Source: Ananas comosus (Eukaryota > Streptophyta > Magnoliopsida > Poales > Bromeliaceae). From it: DNA of 64,000 bases. Position numbers and translations under genes: made by a program. The stretch is taken from contig NC_033636.1 in NCBI RefSeq assembly GCF_001540865.1, positions 3,774,337 through 3,838,336 on the forward strand, written 5' to 3'. Of the stretch, positions 56,067 to 64,000 are shown piece by piece (the stretch's first letter is position 1; every line of letters begins with the position of its first letter). The notes beneath the pieces were generated by a model. It was given only the letters and a program-made list of their open reading frames with translations. It had not been told where the DNA came from and did not search any database.

Positions 56067-58587
56067 CCCCGCACCATTAATTATTACGAGGATGGGTGCG
56101 CTTGACCACCTCTCGGATATGTGCAGTGCCACAGAAACAAAGCACGCATTGAAAATTAGAAAGAGGAGGCCACTGCAGGTGAGAGTATATATGAAGCAAT
56201 TCTATATTTATAGCGCAAATTTATATAGTTTACTCATTTTCTACGTACATATTACTTTTTGGAAAGGAGATCGATTACATACAGGATCTTCGATTCGATC
56301 GCTCTTCTCTAGAATCTCTACTATTCCATTATACGATCCTAAATCACACTTTCTCGTCTTTGTTCTCTGCGTAATAGACTGTGGACATCAGGGTGAAGAT
56401 GGACTGCGATGGCTGTGAAAGGAGAGTAAAACATGCACTTACCTCTATGAGAGGTTATTATTCCTCTCAACCTTGCTCCTTAATTTTCTTTCCACTTGAT
56501 TTTATGAGATAATTTTTAATTTATACGCTCTTCAAAACTTCAAAATTATCACATTTATTCCTGCATGACCAAATACCCATTTTGATTTTAAAAAATTCCC
56601 TCAAATATTCCATTTTCCTCTAAGGTTTACTAATAGATTGAGTTTTACAATGATATATTTAATTCTAGTATCGAGAGGCAAATTTAAAATTTTAAATAAT
56701 AGTAAGGGGTACAAATTAAAGCAAAAACCTCTTTATTTATTATTTATTTATTTATTGTAAAATATATGGAATACTTTTAATTAAGTTGTTAAAGAATGAT
56801 ATTTTAATATTTAATGTATTTTATATTCAACACTTCTCTGAAAATATAATTCACCTTTGGTTGCTATATATGCGGTAAAAAAGGCCATATATAAGTTAAG
56901 TAATTTTGGAACAAGCTGGATAGTAAATAGATATAAGGTAACTAAATTTATTTGACAAATTTAATTAGAAACAAAACATTACTTCTCCAAATGATTTCTT
57001 GTTACCTGTCTTTTCCTCTGATTGTTATTTCTTTCATTATTGCATATCAAGTTAGTCGGTGGATCTGTTTTTTATTGCTTTGTTTGAATTTAGTTAGTAT
57101 AAACTCTTTTTTCTTTTCTTTTTTTTTGTTTTGTTTCTCTTTTTGCATTTTCTTTTGTCATTTTCTTGTACTCAACCTTTAGCTCTTTAAAAATACACTC
57201 ATAGGAGCAGGCCTTCACGTCCGTTGTCTTCAGTAGTGTGAACTGCATAATAAATTTAACATGCTTATTGAATAAAAATATAATAAGCCCCAAAAAGAAA
57301 AATAATAATAAAAGATAAGATTTAAGTGTAGGAGGTGAATCGAGTCTGGTAGTCAAGGCCTTCCGCCGCAACGGTGGGCCGGACCGGGCTCGACTCGGCT
57401 CTGTACGTGCACGTGTGTGTACTTTGTGGGCAGCACCATTCTCGTTATATCCTAAACATAGAGTATAGTAGCCGCTACTACATATCATAAGTTTTTTTAT
57501 GTGGGATCAAACTCATATGTAGTAATCTTACACACAAGCTCCCAGATAAAGCCCATTTGACTTTGGGCCATCCCAGAAGCCCCGTGAGTCAAAATAAAAT
57601 TTTAAATCACTTTAAATTATATAAATACTAACCACCATAAAATCTGTTAGAAGCATGCACTTAAAATGGTAGAATCTTGTGGAGAAAGATGGCAAATTAA
57701 TTATATATAAGGCCCTAGTTTATTGATTTGTGTTTTAATACTCAAACTTTTAAGTTGACATTTAGGGTGCGTTTGGTTCGCGCTATTTTTTAAAGATTCC
57801 TAGTAATCCAATAGGAATAAAAAATTATGACGGTGTTTGACTAAACGCACTAAATAATCTAGTTGGTAATATTGGATTCACTTGGGAATAAGATTCACCC
57901 CAAAGTAATAATCTCATTCCTTTGAGGGAGGGTTGGTATCCTCATATTAATGGATTGGGGTAATCATAATATGTCTAATCTCTTTCTTTCTTTCTACCTG
58001 TCGGCTAATTGATATTATTTTTCGTTACACTCTAACCTTATATCTCTCTTTAAACTTATTTTTCTTTCTAAAATTCAACTTTTTTTCTCTCTCTAAACTA
58101 AGCTTTCTCTCTCTCTCTCTCTTTCTAAAATTTCAACTCTCTCACTCCCTCTAATTTTGACTATATTTTTCTTTTTATTTTTTTAATTATGCTCTCTCTC
58201 TCTAACTTATACTCTCTCTTCCTTTTTTCTAAAAAGATGTTGAAACTTTTGGTAACATTATCTAAAATTAATTAAATAAATAAATTAATTAATTGTATAT
58301 GTTTTATAATATTAAATAACATGGCTAATTAATATTACCGTGTGAACCAAACATAGGAATTTCACATTTTTAGTAATAGAATGAATAGGAATAAATTCTC
58401 GGATATTTTTTATTCCTAATAATATTTCATAATGCGAACCAAACGCACCCTTAGATAATTTACTTACCTAAAAGAGGTGAAACAGAGTCTTACCTTTTAA
58501 GTTCTGTCCAAGCAACTGATATGCCATTGAAATGGCGGTGACACTATTTCTTACACATCGGAATAAAATTTATCCTAAATAGCTGAT
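56067..58587 (+). repeat. Duplicated HIPP 5' segment, unit B
   Basis: Carries the second exon 1-2 pair and the MITE at 57765-58450. It continues uninterrupted into the rest of intron 2 and exon 3, whereas unit A stops at the N. Confidence 0.93.
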
Positions 58588-60089
58588 TTTGAGACAGTTT
58601 AATTTCTTACATAATATATTTCCGTTGGTTTATAACTTTTTATTTTTATATCATTTAGATTTAATTTGTAGATCATATATGACAAATCAGAGTTTCGGCT
58701 AGGACCTACCCATATGGACTCTATTTTCTAATGTGCATGCACGCCTAGTAATCATCTCTCTCTCTCTCTCCCACTCGCCGGTGTGCTAGTAGTGACTAAG
58801 ATGTCACGTTATCTCCACGTAACTATTTGGTTGGCGCGTGTTTCACCAACTCTGTGGAAGAAAACCTACTGACAAGACTTGATGGGAACATTGAAAATTT
58901 TGAATTAGCAAGGTGAATTAAAAGTTCAAAGAGTTCAAACCACAAGAAATTGATCCCCTCCGAATAATTAACATTTTCAAACAGACATGCCCTTGTCCTC
59001 TAATACTTGTAATATATATCATCTTAAATATAAAACATTTTATGCTTGTGATCTCTGTTGTTTGTTTGGTTTGAGCTCAGAGTAGATGAAATTGATACTT
59101 TCTATCTTAAAGGCCAACGAAACAATTTCTAACATATTCAAATAAAGTATTTTCAGGAAAATAATATAGTACGAAAATGTTTAAGCTTTCAAACGGCGCG
59201 GCTTGGAAAATAGAGGAGTAGGCATAGGAAAAATTAATGCATGCCAAAAATCATCTTAGATGGGCTTACTGAAAGGAAATAGCAGTCAACTAACTAGCCT
59301 GCAATGAATTCTAAATAGTCAATTTATGCTATTTGATGATACAACCATCAAATATAACTTTTGTAGGTAAGCCAAAATGTATTTTTAATTACTTGGGAGA
59401 ACTGTTGACACATAAAAAGTACAACTACGTACGTACGTACGGAGATTTTTTATTGCATAAAAGTTAAACTTGATGGCGAAACCACAAAGTTCAGAGGTTA
59501 AACTTTGATTAACTAGCTCATTCTGATTGAGAAAGTAGCTTATTAATATTAGTCTAGTTAAGAGTGGTGCATGCTTTCGTTCGCTCATGTCGTCGTGCCA
59601 TTCATTCTATATTGTATCGAACTGCATGTATCTGACGCTTTCCAGTATTGCTAATGACTGTATATAGACCCACATGTAATTACTATAATTAGCTGTATCA
59701 GCTGGAATTGAACAGAAGCAATTATATATTTTGCAAATTAATTAATTTCCTGCATGCTAGTTTAACTATAATAATAATAATAATATTAATGCTCAGGTGT
59801 GATAAATGTAAACGTGAATCGGAAGCAAAGTAGGGTGACGGTGACAGGCCATGTGGAACCCAATAAGGTGATGGAGAGAGTGCTGAGCACCGGAAAGAAG
59901 GCCGAGTTCTGGCCCTACAGGCCTTACAATCTCGTCACCTTTCCCTACGTTCAGGGAGCTTACGACAAGAAAGCGCCGTCAGGTTTTGTGCGCAATGTGC
60001 CTCAGGCCATGGTTAGCCCCAGCGCGCCGGAACTCACGTACATGACGCTGTTCAGCGACGAGAACACCCACGCTTGTTCCATTATGTAA
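56092..60089 (+). CDS. HIPP: Heavy-metal-associated isoprenylated plant protein (HIPP)
   Basis: Three exons: 56092-56178, 56378-56453 and 59797-60089, with phase 0 and phase 1 introns, AG acceptors and stop TAA. The predicted length of 151 residues is usual for short HIPPs. Residues 1-29 form the leader. An HMA domain follows (about 30-95) with the metal-binding loop MDCDGC (Cys39 and Cys42). Then come NRKQSRVTVTGHVEPNKVME, STGKKAEFWPYRPYNLV and AYDKKAPSGFVRNVPQA. The C-terminal CaaX box is CSIM (farnesylation site). HIPPs bind Cu/Zn/Cd-type ions and are membrane- or nucleus-associated metallochaperone-like proteins, in some cases stress-linked. Intron 2 (3.3 kb) carries a Tourist MITE. No disabling change is seen. 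This is the one clearly intact cellular gene, though its 5' exons are duplicated (see copy A). Confidence 0.93.
57765..58450. mobile_element. Tourist-like (PIF/Harbinger) MITE in HIPP intron 2
   Basis: Terminal inverted repeats GGGTGCGTTTGGTTCG...CGAACCAAACGCACCC with the 3-bp TSD TTA (57762-57764 and 58451-58453). The interior of the 686-bp element is rich in TCTCTC and AATTAATT and has no transposase. The paralogous or allelic unit A has the uninterrupted target at 55925-55927, which proves the insertion and its exact limits. Confidence 0.95.
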
Positions 60090-61585
60090 AGAAATCGATC
60101 TGAGGGCCAAAAAAGCATGCATATATATATGGGAGTATAATTAATTAATTCAGAGAAGTTGCATGCGCTAGCTAGCTCTTCAATGCTCACTACTGCAGGT
60201 TTTCTTCCTATATTATTATAAGAGCGGTTTATGTACGTACGTAGTTTTCCTACTTGTAGGATATATATATATATATTCTCTAGTAGTAACTTGAGTTTGC
60301 GGATTAATCTTCTCGCGCGCCGATGAATATTTCTCTATTAACCTTATGAGGTTTCCTTAATTTAGCAGTTGTTGAATGTCTATTATTATTTAAGTATTAT
60401 TAATACACAGCTCCTCTTAATTAGAGCACTCTTTATGTATGAAAGAACATATGCGCACTTTAGGATGTAACTGCTTCTTAATTAACTCTTCAAGCTAAAG
60501 AGAAAAAATAAACAAACAATAATGTCCCCGCTCTGTGAGAGAATGGGCTAATAATTAAGTGTTGACGGTCGACAAAAAATCCCAGGGTAGCCAATAATCA
60601 CCTTTGTTGCTACTCCCTTTTAAGTATTAACTTGCAGTCACCCAATAAATAAGGCGATAATTATCTATATATATACCCCTTAAAAATCTGAAAATATCTT
60701 GTATACTTTTTTTTTCTTTTTCAAATATACTCTCTGTATAGTTTTTTCTATTATTCAAGAAAAAAACTAGTTGTTTGTAACCGTTAAGTCATGTTGAGTT
60801 AAATTTCTACCAGACTTATAGGAGTCAAAAATACCTATTTTTGTCCCTAACTTAATTACCAACATTTTTTCTTAATTAGTAATTATTTCTTTTAAGAGGC
60901 AATTATTTATATACCGCTAAAAAGTTTCATACTTGTTTATTTACTCCGTTTAAAGGGCTAATATGAAAAATAGGGCTTTTTTTTGCATTTGTTCCCCTCA
61001 AAAAAATTTATTTTAAAAATAACCCTACCAAATTTATAATTGCAATTTTGGCCCTATCCCTGCCACGCAGGTACAATGTAATTAAGCGCCACGCAAGCAA
61101 GTTGGGCCTAGGTTGTTGCGTTGAACACGGTGGACCATGTTTATAATTTATATTATCCCGTGCTGGATTGGAATAATACATTAAACACGATAAACTATTC
61201 CGCGTGTCCTTTAGACATGGTGAATGGTTTATCGTGTAGTAAAACTCCAGCCCCTACATTACAAATTAAATTCAGCACAGCACTAAAAAAAATTCAACAT
61301 CAACAACACAATAAATTCAACATCAACAACACAATAAATTCAACATCAACAACACATCAAACACAAAAACACAACAACAAATCCAACATATAACAACACA
61401 ACAACAAATCCAACACAACACCAATAAAACATCAATACCATATCATCACAACAAAATATAAAAATATAGAGAAAATTTTTCAATAATATAGAAAGTTCTG
61501 TAGAATTTAAAATTTACAAAAATATAATGTCATGCTCACCTCTTAGTTCCATGACCACTTCTACCTACACATTCCCTACCACGAC
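60090..61585. other. HIPP 3' flank with MULE-MITE remnants
   Basis: After the stop comes an AT-rich presumed 3' UTR. Around 60652-60690 (GATAATTATCTATATATATA, then CCCCTT) and 60898-60985 (GGCAATTATTTATATACC, GGGCTAATATGAAAAATA) are diverged ends of the MITE family seen intact at 2309-2815. No complete pair or TSD was found. Confidence 0.5.
61291..61359 (+). repeat. 23-bp minisatellite, three units
   Basis: AATTCAACATCAACAACA plus CAATA starts at 61291, 61314 and 61337. It is followed by looser CAACAACA-rich repeats to about 61430. Confidence 0.9.
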
Positions 61586-63607
61586 TGTGAAGGCTGAGAT
61601 TTTTTTATATGTAAATTTGACACCTTTTTAAATGTTATCATCTCTATTTTAATTTTAAAACTGCCAATCAAATTTCAGCGAAAAATGAATTAAAATAAAA
61701 ATTTTATGCGATTAATACTATTCACTTAAAATGAATAGTAACTCGCGTTTCCAAATTTGGTCGAAGGGAGAAGTTGGCTTCGGGAGCGAATTGGACTCCG
61801 TTTCAGATGATCCAATAGCTCGTTTTCAATGGTTCGACTGTGTCGGAGCCAATAGCCCTGACGAATTTTAGATTTGACCCACGGTTTTCTAGAAAAGTGG
61901 ATTTTATTGCAAAGGGGGCAAATTATACCTTGTGTTTTAGCTTTTTAAGCACTACCGGTGCTTAGTTTTGTGAGAAAACCCATGGGCAGGGACCGTCCTG
62001 TGAGAGAAAACTATCATAGAGGGGTTTGGGCCATGAATTTTGCTAATTGGGGGCTTTTGGAGTAAATTAGCAATATTAAGATATCAACCTTAGGATTAGG
62101 GTTTCATTAACCCTAACCCTAACCCTAGCCACCCTTCCCTCTCCCATCTGGTCCTCCTGAGATGTGGTGCCATCGCCGTCAGTGTCGCCGGTCGCCGAGG
62201 AAGAAGAACCAAAAATTTCTCCTCTTTTCTTCCTCTCTCTCTCTATTTGTATTTATTGGGGTGAGAGAGGGGGGACCTAAGCTGGCTGTCCCTGCCACTA
62301 CCCACCAGGACCGCCGCCGTGGTGGTCCTCTGACTCCGAACGGCCATCCCTGAAGCACCCCGGTGCCGCCGTGCCTTAGGGGAAGTGTGGCGGCCAAGGA
62401 GGAGCTGCAACAGCCGCGTGGCTGTGGGGAGCCACCCGGCCGTCGCCGCACCTCCCTACCGTGCTAGACCGATCTCAACAATTCCTGAGGGACCACCGTC
62501 GTTGCTCCTGGCCAACCCCGTGCCGCCGTTGCGCCGCGGGCTTGTGGGGAAGCCGCGCTTCCACTTCCTCCCACAACTGGCCAAGGTCCCGGTCATCTAT
62601 TCTGGGTGCGGTGACTCTCCTTTGGCCAGGGCCCAAGCTGTCATGCCATCATTCGCGTTACGCGTGATGCCCTAGCTCAGCCAAGGCTCCAAATCGAGGT
62701 TGATCTTGGGCGACCTTGGTTTTTCGACCATCGGAGGTTTCAGCGAGCATCCCAAGCATGAGCACTGCACTCCTAGGACCTCGTGGATTGTCGTGCTCAC
62801 CTTTGCTATGATCGGTGACGCTCCGATGAGCGCGAAGATCATGGTTGCTTTCGAGATCAAGTAATCGTTAGATTTTCTCACTGATTCGCGACCTTCCAGC
62901 CACCGTTTTCGCTTCGGACAGTGAGCACGAGCATTCTTGCATCGAGTTGATTCAAATCGACTGGTTTGTTGGATTCGTTGTGACACGGATTGCGGTAACG
63001 AGCTCTAAACTGGTGTATATTTCGTAACTGTATAGTAAATATTACATGAATGGATTGGTTGCATGTTTCATGCATTGGCGACGCTGTGTACTACCCTGAA
63101 CAGCGTGAAGTCGCTATTAGCAACGTTTTGACTGATCGTGAAAGGTTTGGGAGCCGTTGTGGAGTTAAATTGTGGCCCCACGACATCGTTTAATTGGTGA
63201 AAATTCGCTGAACGGACGCGGGTTTGTTGGTAGGTTTTGATGTTCTAGCATTGTAGATAGCTTGAGAACACCGCCATGCCTTGTTGGCTGGTTGCTACTG
63301 CCATCCTCGAAGTATGAAAGTGGTAGGTTAGCGGCGGGAGCGTTTCCGAGCCTGTTTTGGTGATTTTGAAAACCCGGTTCGGTAGTTTTTTGTATTGTTG
63401 ATCCTTTAGTATTTATTAAGTGTTGTTGCTGCCCGAGCACTTGTTTTGGTGCGTTTGGGGACAGCGGTTAGTTACAGTAGGGATTGGGGATTTTCGAAGC
63501 AATTTGTGGATTCCAGAGGCGTTCTGAAAGTTCCGAAAGTTTCGGTGGTGATTTTCACTTTTCTCTTCTCTCCGCTTATACTTACATATCAGTATCTTAG
63601 TCTCTAC
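61586..63607 (+). mobile_element. R1-like LTR, plus strand, truncated by Copia LTR
   Basis: It starts TGTGAAGGCTGAGATTTTT, parallel to the R1 start TGTAAGGACTGAGATTTTGG. It shares CACTTAAAATGAATAGTAAC, AAGTTGGCTTC, ATTGGACTCCGTTTC and CCAATAGCTCGTTTT with R1. It contains CCCTAACCCTAACCCTA (about 62112-62130) and a GC-rich block (62160-62680). It stops at the Copia LTR start, 63608. Confidence 0.72.
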
Positions 63608-64000
63608 TGTTAGATGTATGCCCTAGAAGCCAACCAGGCCGACACATGTATTCTTTCTAGGACATAAATTTGTATTTGACTTTAAAATAGTATGAATAAC
63701 TTTGGGTTCTTATTTTCATTCATGTTGTGTATGTGTCCATGAATCGTCCAAGGAATTAATAAGATGATGACATATATTCTCAAGAGTTGAGAATTTGAGA
63801 TATGTGCCATTGGTGGTTAATTCCTAAATGCTCCTAATCAATGGATCATCACGGGGACGGTGATTGATCCGGTGAGATTGGTGCATAGGTCGCTTCCCTT
63901 TTGGGTAGATGGTCTCGAGTCGACAGTGTGGGGAAACTGAAGCAAATATGCAGGTGGTTGTTAGAGAACAAGGGTACCGAGCGTGACCAACGCGAGAAGT
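63608..64000 (+). mobile_element. Start of a Copia LTR, cut by window end
   Basis: TGTTAGATGTATGCCCTAGA begins the LTR. The following blocks (GTGTCCATGAATCGTCC, AGAGTTGAGAATTTGAGAT, GGTGGTTAATTCCTAAATG, TGTTAGAGAACAAGGGTACC) match the minus-strand LTR at 1869-4239. It belongs to the same family in the opposite orientation. Confidence 0.88.

Noticed and set aside
62112..62130. Short CCCTAA run suggesting a telomere
   Set aside because: Only about three units, located inside an R1-like LTR; a similar motif occurs in the R1 copy near 22920.

Overview
This is a 64-kb piece of a flowering-plant nuclear genome. It has GT-AG introns, a plant-specific HIPP gene and plant-type Copia and Gypsy elements. 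A monocot is likely from the general look of the HIPP gene and repeats, but the species cannot be fixed by reading. Almost all of the window is transposable-element (TE) DNA. Many insertions can be delimited to the base because target-site duplications (TSDs) are still readable.

Layout. 0-1.9 kb: the 3' end of a long LTR, a complete 510-bp TRIM and a hAT-type MITE. 1.9-7.3 kb: a decayed minus-strand Copia element whose 3' LTR hosts a Mutator-type MITE. 8.6-10 kb: the last two exons of an unrecognised cellular gene. 11.2-13.6 kb: telomere-like motifs, diverged tandem repeats, a SINE and a Pack-MULE-like element. 13.6-25.5 kb: a DUF1985 + Ulp1 (C48 peptidase) gene of the kind carried by KI-MULE elements. 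It is split by a ~4.1-kb solo LTR (family R1), itself split by a solo LTR (family R2), itself holding a Gypsy LTR + gag fragment. 25.5-32.3 kb: a plus-strand Gypsy element with a truncated 5' LTR (hosting another solo LTR), a primer-binding site and a broken gag. 32.3-44.1 kb: a minus-strand LARD-like element with R1 LTRs, PBS, PPT and an apparently non-coding core, interrupted by two more R2-type solo LTRs. 44.1-45.6 kb: an R2 LTR fragment. 46.8-49.3 kb: a CACTA MITE and a foldback-like element. 49.9-52.7 kb: a compact Copia with two LTRs and only gag/protease remnants. 54.1-60.1 kb: a heavy-metal-associated isoprenylated protein (HIPP) gene, the only clearly intact cellular gene, with exons 1-2 present twice. 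61.6-64 kb: an R1-like LTR on the plus strand, then the start of a Copia LTR of the same family as the one at 1.9-4.2 kb.

Two themes stand out. First, repeated nesting and LTR-LTR recombination left at least five solo LTRs with matching 5-bp TSDs (AAAGC, CGCTA, GTAAT, CGACC, CATAC). Second, single N bases at 20196, 35986, 48055 and 56066 fall on structural discontinuities. They look like collapsed gaps, so the HIPP duplication in particular may be two haplotypes placed in tandem. No tRNA, rRNA or CRISPR locus was seen.
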